Assembly (NCBI GenBank): GCA_016789955.1
Contig: JAEUPB010000036.1
Coordinates: 1-64,000 of the forward strand
Direction: 5' to 3'
Length of the DNA: 64,000 nt
Source: Rubrivivax sp.
Lineage (GTDB): Bacteria; Pseudomonadota; Gammaproteobacteria; Burkholderiales; Burkholderiaceae_C
Shown here: positions 36,605 through 47,045 of the stretch, one piece after another
Numbering within the stretch: the stretch's first letter is position 1
Layout of the letters: each line of letters starts with the position of its first letter
Translations under genes and position numbers: made by a program
The notes under the pieces: generated by a model
Seen by the model: the letters and a program-made list of their open reading frames with translations, nothing else
What the model was told of the DNA's origin: nothing
The model's database searches: none

Positions 36605-37570
36605 ATGCCGATCACCCGCCGACTGCTCGCTGCCGCCGTGCTCGCCTGCGCCTCGCTGGGCGCCTGGGCACAACCGTTCCCGAGCAAGCCGCTGAAGCTC
36701 GTCGTCAACTTTCCGCCCGGTGGCGCGGCCGACGTGATGGGCCGCGCGTTGGCGCAGCAGCTCTCCACGCAGCTCGGCCAGCAGGTGGTGGTGGAGAACA
36801 AGCCCGGCGCCAACGGCAACCTCGGTGCCGATTCGGTGGCCAAGTCTCCGGGCGACGGCTACACGCTGCTGATGAGCAGCGGCGGCGCGATGACGGTGAA
36901 TCCCTTCCTCTACTCGAAGATGCCGTTCGACGCCGACAAGGACCTGGTGCCGGTGGCCAGCGTGGCGCGGGTGCTGGTGTACCTGGCGGCGCACCCGTCG
37001 GTGCCGGCGAACACGGCGCAGGAGTTCATCGCCTACCTGAAGGCCAACCCCGGCAAGCTGAGCTACGGCTCGGCCGGCAGCGGCAGCTCGCCGCACCTGG
37101 CCGGCGAGATGTTCCTGCGCGCCATCGGCGCGCAGGCCGCGCACGTGCCGTACAAGGGTGCGGCGCCGGCCCTCACCGACCTGCTCGGCGGGCAGATCCA
37201 GTTCATGTTCGACCCCGGCCCCGGGCTGCGCCATGCGCGCGACGGCAAGCTCAAGCTCTACGCGGTGGGCAGCCCGCGCCGCTCGTCGCAGCTGCCGGAC
37301 ACGCCGACGCTCGCCGAGGTGGGCCTGGCCGGCTTCGACGCCGACACGGTGTTCGGCGTCTATGCGCCGGCCGGCGTGCCGGCGCCGGTGCTGGCGCAGC
37401 TGCATGGCGAGATCAACAAGGCGCTGGCCGCGGGCCCGGTGGTGGAGGCCGTGCGCACCATCGCCGGCGAGATGGCGCTGGGCTCGCGCGAGTCGTTCAT
37501 CGAACGGCAGAACAAGGACCGCGAGCGCTTCGGCGCCTTCATCCGACAGGCCGGCATCAAGGCCGAGTGA
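36605..37570 (+). CDS. Bug/TctC-family periplasmic solute receptor (first copy)
   Basis: The 321-residue protein has a signal peptide (ending SLGAWA-QPF) and the Bug signature: PLKLVVNFPPGGAADVMGRALA, VVENKPGANGNLGADSVAKSPGDGYTLLM, YGSAGSGSSPHLAGEMF and HVPYKGAAPALTDLLGGQIQFMFDP. These bind small carboxylates; many have no dedicated permease nearby, and none is seen here. It is interleaved between the two oxidoreductase subunits, with a GTGA overlap to the next gene. A ligand related to the enzyme substrate (an aromatic carboxylate) is conceivable. Confidence 0.92.
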   Translation: MPITRRLLAAAVLACASLGAWAQPFPSKPLKLVVNFPPGGAADVMGRALAQQLSTQLGQQVVVENKPGANGNLGADSVAKSPGDGYTLLMSSGGAMTVNPFLYSKMPFDADKDLVPVASVARVLVYLAAHPSVPANTAQEFIAYLKANPGKLSYGSAGSGSSPHLAGEMFLRAIGAQAAHVPYKGAAPALTDLLGGQIQFMFDPGPGLRHARDGKLKLYAVGSPRRSSQLPDTPTLAEVGLAGFDADTVFGVYAPAGVPAPVLAQLHGEINKALAAGPVVEAVRTIAGEMALGSRESFIERQNKDRERFGAFIRQAGIKAE

Positions 37571-39171
37571 GCGCGCATGGCCGCTCCAAAGCGCTCACAC
37601 CGGAGCGCCAACGGCGCGAAGGTCGCCTCGTGAGCAACGCGATGACGGCGCATCACGCGATGGCGGGACGGCCGCTCACGGTGCTCGTCTGCGCCCTCGG
37701 CGGCGAGGGCGGCGGCGTGCTCGCCGAGTGGCTGTACGCGGCCGCGGTGCGCGCCGGCCATGCGGCGCAGGCCACTTCGATACCGGGCGTGGCGCAGCGC
37801 ACGGGCGCCACCACCTACTACCTCGAGATCTCGCGAGAGCCGGTGCCGCGCGATGCGCCGCGGCCGGTGTTCGGCCTGAGCCCGGTGCCCGGGTGCACCG
37901 ACCTGCTGGTGTCGTCGGAGCTGCTGGAGACGCTGCGGCAGGCCGCGGCCGGCCACGTGAGCCCCGACCGCACGCGCGTCGTCAGCTCCACCGCGCGTGC
38001 GCTCACGGTCGCGGAGAAGATGGTGCCGGCCGACGGCCGCGTCGATGCGGCGGCGCTCGAACGCACGCTGCGCGCCACCGCGGCGGCCACCGACCTGGTG
38101 GACTTCGAGTCGCTCGCGCGCGAGGCGGGCACGGTGGTCAGCGCGGTGATGCTCGGCGCCATCGCCGGCAGTGGCGTGCTGCCGATCGCGCGCGGCGTGT
38201 ACGAGGACGTCGTCCGCGCGGGCGGCAAGGGCGTCGAGGCCAGCCTGCGCGGCGTCGCGCTCGGCTGCGCGGCGATGCAGCGCGCGCCCGTGCCGGCTGT
38301 GGCCGCCGCTGTTCCCGCCGCGCCCCTCGCGCCGACGGAGCTGCGCGCGCTCGGTCGCCAGCGCCTCGTCGACTACCAGGACGAGGCCTACGCGCGGCTC
38401 TACGACGAACGTCTCGCGCGGCTCGCGGCTGCCGGCGGCGAACCGCTCGCCGAGGCGGCGCAGCGCTGGCTCGCGCTGTGGATGGCCTACGACGACCTCG
38501 TGCACGTGGCGCGACTGAAGCTCGCCGCGTCGCGCCTCGAGCGCGTGCGGCGCGAGACCGGCGCGCGCGACGGCGACGTGCTGAAGGTGTGGGATCACTA
38601 CAAGCCGGGCGCCGCCGAGATCGCGGCGATGCTGCCGCCGCGGTGGGCCGCGCGCCTCGTCGCATGGGACCGCCGGCGTGTCGAGCGCGGCGAGGAGCCG
38701 TGGGCGATGCCAATCCGCCTGGGCGCGCACACGGTGCTCGGTGCGCTGGCGCTGAAGCTGCTGGCGTCGTTGAAGCCATGGCGACGGCGCGGCCAGCGCC
38801 ACGCGGCCGAGCAGGCGCTGATCGAACGCTGGCTCGCCGCGATGACGCGCGCGGCGGCGGAGCACGCCGATCTCGCGCTCGAGATCGCCCGCTGCGGCCG
38901 CCTGATCAAGGGCTACGGCAGCACGCACGAACGCGGCCAGGAGCGGCTGCTGCACGTGCTCGACCATGTCGCTTTCGCGGCGCCGCGCACGGCCGCCGAA
39001 CGCGCCGCCGCGGTGCGCGCGCTGCGCGAGGCCGCGCTGGCCGATGACAGCGGCCTCGGCTTCGACCGCGCGCTCGCCGAGCACGGCGCCGTGCCGCGGG
39101 CGCCGCGGGCACAGCCCGTGCGCTGGTACAAGCGCAAGCCGGTTTCTTCCACCCCCCCGTTGTCCCCATAG
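37567..39171 (+). CDS. Indolepyruvate oxidoreductase beta-type subunit (IorB-like) with long C-terminal extension
   Basis: The 534-residue protein begins with a gamma-type oxidoreductase domain (LTVLVCALGGEGGGVLAEWLYAAA...SIPGVAQRTGATTYYLEI), the fold that binds the acyl-CoA side in 2-oxoacid oxidoreductases. A ~300-residue mainly helical extension (about 235-534) follows, as in the large IorB proteins of proteobacteria. The GTG at 37567 overlaps the previous TGA; ATG at 37642 or 37660 would start closer to the domain. It should pair with the IorA-like subunit encoded 1 kb upstream. Confidence 0.82.
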   Translation: MSAHGRSKALTPERQRREGRLVSNAMTAHHAMAGRPLTVLVCALGGEGGGVLAEWLYAAAVRAGHAAQATSIPGVAQRTGATTYYLEISREPVPRDAPRPVFGLSPVPGCTDLLVSSELLETLRQAAAGHVSPDRTRVVSSTARALTVAEKMVPADGRVDAAALERTLRATAAATDLVDFESLAREAGTVVSAVMLGAIAGSGVLPIARGVYEDVVRAGGKGVEASLRGVALGCAAMQRAPVPAVAAAVPAAPLAPTELRALGRQRLVDYQDEAYARLYDERLARLAAAGGEPLAEAAQRWLALWMAYDDLVHVARLKLAASRLERVRRETGARDGDVLKVWDHYKPGAAEIAAMLPPRWAARLVAWDRRRVERGEEPWAMPIRLGAHTVLGALALKLLASLKPWRRRGQRHAAEQALIERWLAAMTRAAAEHADLALEIARCGRLIKGYGSTHERGQERLLHVLDHVAFAAPRTAAERAAAVRALREAALADDSGLGFDRALAEHGAVPRAPRAQPVRWYKRKPVSSTPPLSP

Positions 39172-39179
39172 GACCCACC

Positions 39180-40133
39180 ATGCTTCGACGTTTCCTGCTC
39201 TCCCTCGTGGCGGCGATGGCCGCCGCCTCCGCCTCGGCGCAGACCTGCCCCGAGAAGAACGTGAACTACTGGCAGCCGTTCCCGCCGGGCGGCGAGTCCG
39301 ACATCTCGGCGCGCCACCAGGCGCTGGTGCTCAAGCGCAAGTGCCCGGGCATCGACGCGATCGTCCAGTACAAGGCCGGCGGCGGCGGTGCGCTGCTGTG
39401 GGGCCAGGTCAACACGCTGCCGGGCGACGGCCACAACGTGTACGGCGTGAACCTGCCGCACCTGGTGCTGCAGCCGATGGAAGGCAGCGTCAGCTACAAG
39501 GCCGACGACATCACGCCGATCTTCTGGTTCCACTACACGCCCGACGCGCTGGTGGTGCCCGAGGCGAGCCCGTTCCGCACGTTCGCCGACTTCCTGAGAG
39601 CGGCCAAGGACAAGCCGAGCGCGCTGAACCTCGGCGGCTCGGCGCTGAACTCGGCCAACCACGCCGCGCACGAGCGGCTGAACAGCGCCTTCGGCGTGAA
39701 GACCACCTACGTGCCGTACAAGGGCACCGGCGACCTGACGCTGGCGGTGCTGGGCAACCAGCTCGACGGCGCGATGTCCTACTCGGCCTTCGCCGTGAAC
39801 AACAAGGGCAAGGTGCGCGCGCTGGCCGTGGCGATGGACAAGCGCCATCCGCTGCTGCCCGACGTGCCCACCTTCAAGGAGCTGGGCGTCGACTGGGTGG
39901 ACGGCGCGTTCCGCGGCATCGGCGTGCCCAAGTCGACGCCGCCCGAGGCGCGCAAGCGGTTGGCCGAGCTGTGGGCGGCGCTGAACGCCGACCCGGAGAT
40001 GAAGGAGCTCGCGGCCAAGAGCGGCTTCGAGCTCGTCAACGTCGGCCTCGACCAGATGGACACCTTCATGCGCGAGCGCGCCAAGGTCTACACCGAGGTC
40101 GGTCGCGCGATGGGGCTGGGCAAGAAACCCTGA
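39180..40133 (+). CDS. Bug/TctC-family periplasmic solute receptor (second, divergent copy)
   Basis: The 317-residue protein has a signal peptide (ending ASASA-QTC) and Bug features, but the usual PGG loop sits in a distinct context, WQPFPPGGESDISARHQA, and it has an extra disulfide-capable Cys pair (QTCPEKN and KRKCPGID). HVPYKG-type sequence appears as YVPYKGTGDLTLAVLGNQ. It belongs to a divergent Bug subgroup. It starts 8 bp after iorB-like and is followed by the SDR gene with TGATG overlap, so it is part of the same operon. Confidence 0.88.
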   Translation: MLRRFLLSLVAAMAAASASAQTCPEKNVNYWQPFPPGGESDISARHQALVLKRKCPGIDAIVQYKAGGGGALLWGQVNTLPGDGHNVYGVNLPHLVLQPMEGSVSYKADDITPIFWFHYTPDALVVPEASPFRTFADFLRAAKDKPSALNLGGSALNSANHAAHERLNSAFGVKTTYVPYKGTGDLTLAVLGNQLDGAMSYSAFAVNNKGKVRALAVAMDKRHPLLPDVPTFKELGVDWVDGAFRGIGVPKSTPPEARKRLAELWAALNADPEMKELAAKSGFELVNVGLDQMDTFMRERAKVYTEVGRAMGLGKKP

Positions 40134-41071
40134 TGGCAGCGGCGATGCGCGTGCTCGTCACCGGGGCGGGCAGCGGCATCGGTCGCGCGTGCGCCGAGCG
40201 CCTCGCGGCGCATGGCGCGCAGGTGCTGGCCGGTGCGCGCAAGACGGCCGATCTCGACACGCTCGGGCGCATCGAGGGCGTGACGCCGCTGCGCCTGGAC
40301 ATGACCGTGCCCGACGATGCCGCGGCTGCGGCCGCCGCTGTGGCGGCACAGGGCGGCACGCTCGACGGCCTCGTGCACAACGCCGGCATCGGCGAACTCG
40401 GCCTGCTGCCGACGTGGACCGACGCCGACGTGCGGCACCTCTTCGAGACCAACCTGTTCGGCGTGCTGCGGCTGACGCGCGCGCTGATGCCCGCGCTGCT
40501 GGCCGCGCGCGGGCGCATCGTCCACGTGGGCTCGCAGGGCGGCAGCATCACACAGCCGTTCTACGGCCCGTACACGATGAGCAAGCACGCGCTGGAGGCG
40601 ATGAGCGAGTGCCTGCGGCAGGAGCTGGCGCCGCACGGCGTGGCGGTCTCCATCGTGCAGCCCGGTGCGGTGGCCACGTCGATCGGCGAACGCTCGGCAC
40701 CGGGCACGCTGGCTCGTCTGGAGGCCGCCCAGCCGCCGTTCGATGCCGCGTCGCGAGCGCTGGCGCAGGCGATGCGTGCCGCCGCGGCGCAACCGGCGGC
40801 CGAGCCCGACGAGCGCGACGAACCCGAGTCGGCCACCCACCGCAAGCCGTGCGCGCCCGACGTGGTGGCCGCGGTCATCGAGCAGGCGTTGACCGTCCAG
40901 GCGCCGCAGGCCCGCTACCTCGTGGGCACGCGGTGGGAAGGCGACCGTGTGCTGAACGCGCTGATCGAGCGGCTGCTCGATGCCGCCGGGAGCCCCTCGC
41001 ACCGGCTCACCCGCGACGAGCTGGTGGCGATGATCGATGCGCAGCGGGCGCGGCGCGCGCCGGCCCGCTGA
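40133..41071 (+). CDS. Short-chain dehydrogenase/reductase
   Basis: The 312-residue classical SDR has TGAGSGIG (residues 10-17), NAGIG, catalytic Ser in HVGSQGG and Tyr-x-x-x-Lys in YTMSKHA. The C-terminal ~90 residues after VATS are Ala-rich and include a Glu/Asp segment, longer than minimal SDRs. It resembles the retinol-dehydrogenase-like or 3-oxoacyl-type SDRs; the substrate is unknown. The ATG overlaps the stop of the preceding Bug gene, making it the last gene of the operon started by iorA-like. Confidence 0.85.
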   Translation: MAAAMRVLVTGAGSGIGRACAERLAAHGAQVLAGARKTADLDTLGRIEGVTPLRLDMTVPDDAAAAAAAVAAQGGTLDGLVHNAGIGELGLLPTWTDADVRHLFETNLFGVLRLTRALMPALLAARGRIVHVGSQGGSITQPFYGPYTMSKHALEAMSECLRQELAPHGVAVSIVQPGAVATSIGERSAPGTLARLEAAQPPFDAASRALAQAMRAAAAQPAAEPDERDEPESATHRKPCAPDVVAAVIEQALTVQAPQARYLVGTRWEGDRVLNALIERLLDAAGSPSHRLTRDELVAMIDAQRARRAPAR

Positions 41072-41074
41072 ACG

Positions 41075-43840
41075 TCAGCCGCCGCCGGCCATTTCCGCGT
41101 CGGCCGGCGCATCGACCGATGCCTCGACCGGCTTGAGGCGCTCCAACGCTGCGGCGACCTGGGCGCCCGGCATCGGCATCGCGTAGCGGTAGCCCTGGAA
41201 CTCGTCGCAGCCGAGCTGCAGCAGCCGCTGTTCCTGCAGCGATGACTCCACGCCCTCGGCGACGACGCGCTTGTCGAGCGCTCGCGCCAGTGCGATCACC
41301 GAGCGCACCACCGCCTCGGCCGATTCGAGCACACCGAGGTCGACGACGAAGCTGCGGTCGATCTTCAGCACATCCACCGGCAGCCGGTGCAGCGCCGACA
41401 GCGACGAGTAGCCGGTGCCGAAGTCGTCGAGCGCCATGACCACGCCGCGGCGGCGCAAGGGCTCGAGCGCTCGGCTCACGGCCTCGGGGTCGCCGGCGAA
41501 CTGGCTCTCGGTCAGCTCGAGTTCGAGGTGGCGCGGCTCCAGGCCGTGCTGCTGCAGCAAGGCCAGCACGCGGTCGGCATAGCCGGGGTCGCGCAGCTCC
41601 ACCGCCGACACGTTCACCGCGATGCGGCCGACGTCGACGCCGGCGTCCAGCCACACCTTGCGCTGTGCCAGCGCACGGTCGAGCACGAAGGCGTCGAGGC
41701 GCTCGATGAGGCCGCTGTCCTCGGCCACCGGGATGAACTGCACGGGCGGGATCCAGCCGCGCTCGCGGTGGCGCCAGCGCACCAGGGCCTCCACCGACGG
41801 CGCGTGACCGCGCGCCACGTCCACGCGCGGCTGGTAGTGCACCGCGAGGCTGCCGGCATCGAGCGCCGCACGCAGCTCGCGCTGCATCCAGGCGCGCTCT
41901 GCGGCGCTCTGGTCGAGCTGCGGCTCGTATCGGCAGCGGTGGTTGCGGCCGCGGGCCTTGGCCGCATACATCGCCAGGTCGGCGCGGCGCAGCAGCTCGT
42001 CGGCGGTGGTGGCGTCCTCGGGGCTGCAGGCCCAGCCGATGCTGGCGCCGAGCTGCAGCACCTGGCCCTGCACCGTGTACGGCTGGGCCAGGCCTTCCGA
42101 GAGGCCTGCAGCGAGGGCCTGCGCGGCGGCCGGCGTGCCGTCGAGCAGCACCACGAACTCGTCACCGCCGGGCCGCGCGAGCAGCCGTGCGGCCGGCGCC
42201 ATGCGGCGCAGCCGGTCGCCCACGGCGCGCAGCAGCTCGTCGCCGATCGGGTGGCCGAGCGTGTCGTTGACTTCCTTGAAGCCGTCGAGGTCGATCATCA
42301 GCAGCGACATCGCCGGCGGCACCGCGCCGGCATAGGCTGCGATGCAGGCGTCGTGCAGGCCGTGGCGATTGGCCAGGCCGGTGAGCGCGTCGCGCACCGC
42401 GCGCTCCACGAGGTGGTGCTCGCGCTCGGCCGCGGCCAGGGCCACCGCCACGCGGTCGCGCAGCCCGCCGATCTCGCGCCGCGCATCCGCGTCCAGCATC
42501 GGTGCATCGACGCCGCCGTAGACCAGCAGCGCCACGGTCTGCCCGTTCCAGCGTGCCGGCACCCAGCACACCGCCGAGCGCGGAGCGGTCGTGTGCTCCG
42601 GCAACTCGCGCACCCACGGCGGTTGAGCGGAACCGGCGCCGGGCCGGACCAGCAGACCGTCGTCGTGGGCGCCGTCGACCTGCGCGGCCGGCGCGCCGCT
42701 GGCCAAGGGCCGTGGCGGCGTGTCGTCGGGCGTGTGCACGGCCCACGCGCCGGCGGGCGTGCGGGCCACCACGCAGGCGCGAGCCGCCGGCTGCAGTTCC
42801 TGCAGCCGCTGGGCCACGTGGCGCATCACGTCGGCGAGGTCGAGCGCGCCGAGGATCTCGCGGTCGATCGCCGATTGCACTGCCAGCGCTTCCATCTGGC
42901 GGCCGATGCGCGCGGCCATCTGGTTGAACGAGCCGGCCAGCGCCCCGAATTCGTCGGCACCACCGGTGTCCACGCGGGCACTCCAGTCGCCATCGGCCAG
43001 TCGGCGCGTGCCTGCCGCCAGACGCTCCAGCGGCACCATCGTGCGGCGCACCAGCACCATGCCGATCATCGCGATCAGCAGCAGCGTGGCCAGCGCACAG
43101 AGCACCACGCCGCGTACCAGCCCGTTGTCGGAGCTCGCGAGCGGCGGCGGCGTGCGCCCTCCAAGGATCCAGTCGGGGCTGCCGAAGGCCGCGCCCATGA
43201 ACAGCCGCCACTGGGGTGCGTCGGCGACCTGCCGCGCGGTGGTGTCGGGCGCGCACCGCAGCACCGCGCCGCCGGCGGCGTCGACGGCGCAGGCTCCGGC
43301 GGCCAGGCCATCGGCCGTGTAGTCGCTCCAGACCCAGTCGGGGTTCACCTCGGCGAGCCACGTGCCGCGGCCATGCGGGTCGGCGTGGCTCAGCAGCAGC
43401 GTCGCCGAGGCCTTGGTGGGCGACGGTTGCCACCACAGCACCCGGGGGGCCGCATCGGTGGGTCGGTCGCCCCAGCCTTCGGCCAGCACCGGATCACCGC
43501 CCGCGCGGTGCCCCAGCGTGTCGACGGTGGCGATGCGCTCGAGCATGCGGCGCACGTCGGCGTCGGCCGCGGCCGGGGCCGTCCAGGCGGCCGCATCGTG
43601 ACTGGCGGCGGCATGGGCCGCCAGCGCGCCGCGGGCCGCGTTGAGGCGGTCGTGCAGCCGGTTGCCGACGTGCTTCAGGTGGTCGTGGGCCGCCCGCTGC
43701 CGCAGCGTGTGCCGCAGCCCGTCGAAGGTCTGCCAGCTCACCGCCGCGAACAGCAGCAGCGGCACCGTCGCGGCCGCCAGCAGCGACCAGAAGACGCGCC
43801 GGCCCACGCGGCTGCGCAGGAAGAGGCCGCGGATCAACAT
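41075..43840 (-). CDS. Membrane-bound GGDEF/EAL cyclic-di-GMP protein with HAMP and periplasmic sensor
   Basis: The 921-residue protein has an N-terminal membrane helix (about 18-34), a ~200-residue periplasmic sensing region, a second helix (about 245-262), a HAMP domain, a GAF-like region, then GGDEF (motif RPGGDEFVVLL intact) and EAL (motif SVEALVRW, plus ELTES, DDFGTGYSS and KIDRSFV, all intact). Both synthesis and breakdown of c-di-GMP are therefore possible, although in such tandems one activity often dominates. It is convergent with the SDR gene, with only 3 bp between stops. The periplasmic ligand is unknown. Confidence 0.92.
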   Translation of the reverse strand: MLIRGLFLRSRVGRRVFWSLLAAATVPLLLFAAVSWQTFDGLRHTLRQRAAHDHLKHVGNRLHDRLNAARGALAAHAAASHDAAAWTAPAAADADVRRMLERIATVDTLGHRAGGDPVLAEGWGDRPTDAAPRVLWWQPSPTKASATLLLSHADPHGRGTWLAEVNPDWVWSDYTADGLAAGACAVDAAGGAVLRCAPDTTARQVADAPQWRLFMGAAFGSPDWILGGRTPPPLASSDNGLVRGVVLCALATLLLIAMIGMVLVRRTMVPLERLAAGTRRLADGDWSARVDTGGADEFGALAGSFNQMAARIGRQMEALAVQSAIDREILGALDLADVMRHVAQRLQELQPAARACVVARTPAGAWAVHTPDDTPPRPLASGAPAAQVDGAHDDGLLVRPGAGSAQPPWVRELPEHTTAPRSAVCWVPARWNGQTVALLVYGGVDAPMLDADARREIGGLRDRVAVALAAAEREHHLVERAVRDALTGLANRHGLHDACIAAYAGAVPPAMSLLMIDLDGFKEVNDTLGHPIGDELLRAVGDRLRRMAPAARLLARPGGDEFVVLLDGTPAAAQALAAGLSEGLAQPYTVQGQVLQLGASIGWACSPEDATTADELLRRADLAMYAAKARGRNHRCRYEPQLDQSAAERAWMQRELRAALDAGSLAVHYQPRVDVARGHAPSVEALVRWRHRERGWIPPVQFIPVAEDSGLIERLDAFVLDRALAQRKVWLDAGVDVGRIAVNVSAVELRDPGYADRVLALLQQHGLEPRHLELELTESQFAGDPEAVSRALEPLRRRGVVMALDDFGTGYSSLSALHRLPVDVLKIDRSFVVDLGVLESAEAVVRSVIALARALDKRVVAEGVESSLQEQRLLQLGCDEFQGYRYAMPMPGAQVAAALERLKPVEASVDAPADAEMAGGG

Positions 43841-43890
43841 GGACGGGGGCCGGGCGACGGGACGGGGCAGGGAGCGCGGCGATCCCGCAG

Positions 43891-44367
43891 TCAGTACAGC
43901 GACGCCGGGCCGATGAAGCGCCCGTTGTTGGCGCGCAGGATGTCGTCTCGGCTCGCCTTGGCGGTGAGCGGTGGCGACGAGGCGCCGTCGGGCCCCGTGC
44001 TGTAGAGGTCGTAGTCGCTGTTCAGCGGCACCAGCGAGTGGTCCTTGCGCGCCGCGCCTTTGCCCTTGGCGGTCATCAGGTTGAGGTATTGGTACTCGTT
44101 GCCCCAGGGATCCAGCTTGCCGCTGCGGCCGATGTCGGCCAGCGAGTCCGGCAGCGCCCCGGTGTCGGTGAAGCGCGAGTCGATCACGGCGGAGATCGCG
44201 ATGATGTCGTCCTGCGCCGCCTTCACCTTCACGCGCTCGCGCCAGCCGTTGTAGCTGGGCAGCGCCAGCGCGATGAGCACCGACATGATGAGCAGGCCCA
44301 GCGCCAGTTCGACGAGCGTGAACCCGCGCGTCGGGCCGCTTCGGGGGCGGGACGGGAGGCGAGGCAT
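43891..44367 (-). CDS. Type II secretion/type IV pilus pseudopilin-like protein (GspG type)
   Basis: The 158-residue protein starts MPRLPSRPRSGPTRGFTLVELA, i.e. a basic leader with the prepilin peptidase site G/FTLVE followed by the hydrophobic helix. The C-terminal part has the GspG-like layout DPWGNEYQY and DYDLYSTGPDG, which in GspG helps bind calcium. No other secretion or pilus gene is in the window, so it is a lone pilin here. It lies 50 bp downstream-facing from the GGDEF/EAL gene on the same strand and could be its upstream operon partner. Confidence 0.85.
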   Translation of the reverse strand: MPRLPSRPRSGPTRGFTLVELALGLLIMSVLIALALPSYNGWRERVKVKAAQDDIIAISAVIDSRFTDTGALPDSLADIGRSGKLDPWGNEYQYLNLMTAKGKGAARKDHSLVPLNSDYDLYSTGPDGASSPPLTAKASRDDILRANNGRFIGPASLY

Positions 44368-44438
44368 GCTCACTTTTCGGCACCTTGGCGCCTGACTTGA
44401 AGAAATGTGAGCGAGCCCGCTGCCGCCACAATCCACCG

Positions 44439-45140
44439 ATGGACAAGATCGTGGCCACACCTGCCCAAGCGCTGGCCGACGTGCGCGACGGCGCGACGGT
44501 GATGATCGGCGGCTTCGGCACCGCCGGCCTGCCCGACGAGCTGATCGACGCGCTGATCGAGCAGGGCGCCGGCGACCTCACGCTCGTCAACAACAACGCC
44601 GGCAACGGCGACACGGGCCTGGCCGCACTGCTGGCCAAGGGCCGCGTGCGCAAGATCATCTGCAGCTTCCCGCGCCAGGTCGACTCGTGGCACTTCGATC
44701 GGCTCTACCGTGCAGGCAGCCTCGAACTCGAACTGGTGCCGCAGGGCAACCTGGCCGAGCGCATCCGTGCCGCGGGCGCCGGCATCGGCGCGTTCTACAC
44801 CCCCACCGGCTACGGCACCGAGCTGGCGCGCGGCAAGGAGGTGCGCGAGATCGGCGGCCGCATGCACGTGCTGGAGTTTCCGATCCACGCCGACCTGGCG
44901 CTGATCAAGGCCGAGCGCGGCGACCGCTGGGGCAACCTCACCTACCGCAAGACGGCGCGCAACTTCGGCCCGATCATGGCTGCCGCCGCGCGCTGCACCG
45001 TGGCCAGCGTGCACGAGGTGGTGGACCTCGGCGGGCTGGACCCCGAGGCGATCGTCACGCCGGGCCTGTACGTGCAGCGCGTGGTGCCCATCCCGCGACG
45101 GGCCACCGGCGCGGCCGGGTTCAAGGGAGCGACGACGTGA
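44439..45140 (+). CDS. pcaI: 3-oxoadipate CoA-transferase subunit A
   Basis: The 233-residue protein is a class I CoA-transferase alpha subunit, with GATVMIGGFGTAGLPDELIDAL near the start and GAFYTPTGYGTELARGKE in the middle. With PcaJ it transfers CoA from succinyl-CoA to 3-oxoadipate in the beta-ketoadipate pathway for aromatic compounds. It heads a compact pcaI-pcaJ-pcaF operon and overlaps pcaJ by 4 bp. Related transferases acting on acetoacetate share this sequence, but the adjoining pcaF supports the oxoadipate role. Confidence 0.92.
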   Translation: MDKIVATPAQALADVRDGATVMIGGFGTAGLPDELIDALIEQGAGDLTLVNNNAGNGDTGLAALLAKGRVRKIICSFPRQVDSWHFDRLYRAGSLELELVPQGNLAERIRAAGAGIGAFYTPTGYGTELARGKEVREIGGRMHVLEFPIHADLALIKAERGDRWGNLTYRKTARNFGPIMAAAARCTVASVHEVVDLGGLDPEAIVTPGLYVQRVVPIPRRATGAAGFKGATT

Positions 45141-45775
45141 AGGGCTGGACCCGTGAGCAGATGGCCGCGCGCGTGGCGCGAGACATCCCGCACGGCGCGG
45201 TGGTGAACCTGGGCATCGGGCTGCCGACGCTGGTGGCCAACCACCTGGAGCCGGCGCGCGAAGTGCTGCTGCACAGCGAGAACGGCATCATCGGCATGGG
45301 CCCGACGCCGCCTGCGGGGCAGGAGGACTACGACCTCATCAACGCCGGCAAGCAGCCGGTGACGATCCTGCCCGGCGGCGCCTACTTCCACCACGCCGAC
45401 AGCTTCGCGATGATGCGTGGCGGCCACCTGGACATCTGCGTGCTCGGCGCGTTCCAGGTCTCGGCGCGCGGCGACCTCGCCAACTGGCACACCGGCGAGC
45501 CGGGCGCCATACCCGCGGTGGGCGGCGCGATGGACCTGGCCATCGGCGCGAAGAAGACCTACGTGATGATGGAACACTGCACCAAGGCCGGCGCCAGCAA
45601 GATCGTGGCCGAGTGCAGCTACCCGCTCACGGGCATGGCCTGCGTGGCGCGCATCTACACCGACCTGGCGGTGCTCGACATCACGCCACAGGGCGTGCGC
45701 GTGGTCGACACCGCGCCCGGCATCGACTTCGACACGCTGCAGGCCCGCACCGCGGTGCCCTTGATCCGAGACTGA
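45137..45775 (+). CDS. pcaJ: 3-oxoadipate CoA-transferase subunit B
   Basis: The 212-residue beta subunit carries the catalytic glutamate in HSENGIIGMGP and the glycine-rich VVNLGIGLPTLVAN. It starts at GTG 45137 within GTGA, overlapping the pcaI stop, which implies translational coupling and fixed stoichiometry. It completes the heteromeric CoA-transferase with PcaI. It ends 13 bp before pcaF. Confidence 0.93.
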   Translation: MKGWTREQMAARVARDIPHGAVVNLGIGLPTLVANHLEPAREVLLHSENGIIGMGPTPPAGQEDYDLINAGKQPVTILPGGAYFHHADSFAMMRGGHLDICVLGAFQVSARGDLANWHTGEPGAIPAVGGAMDLAIGAKKTYVMMEHCTKAGASKIVAECSYPLTGMACVARIYTDLAVLDITPQGVRVVDTAPGIDFDTLQARTAVPLIRD

Positions 45776-45788
45776 CCGGAAGACCCCC

Positions 45789-46994
<1,206 letters not shown>

Positions 46995-46999
46995 CCGGG

Positions 47000-47044
47000 C
47001 CGGGTCCCGCGCCGCCGGCCGCGGCGGCCGCGCACCGGGACCGG
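47000..47044 (+). terminator. Large GC hairpin after pcaF, terminator-like without U-tract
   Basis: CCGGGTCCCG at 47000-47009 pairs with CGGGACCGG at 47036-47044 (one bulged base), and inside it GCCGCC pairs with GGCGGC around GGCCGC. The structure begins 5 bp after the pcaF stop. There is no run of T after it, so Rho-independent termination is uncertain; it may stall polymerase or protect the mRNA end. It also lies directly before the 11-bp tandem repeat. Confidence 0.5.
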
Positions 47045-47045
47045 C

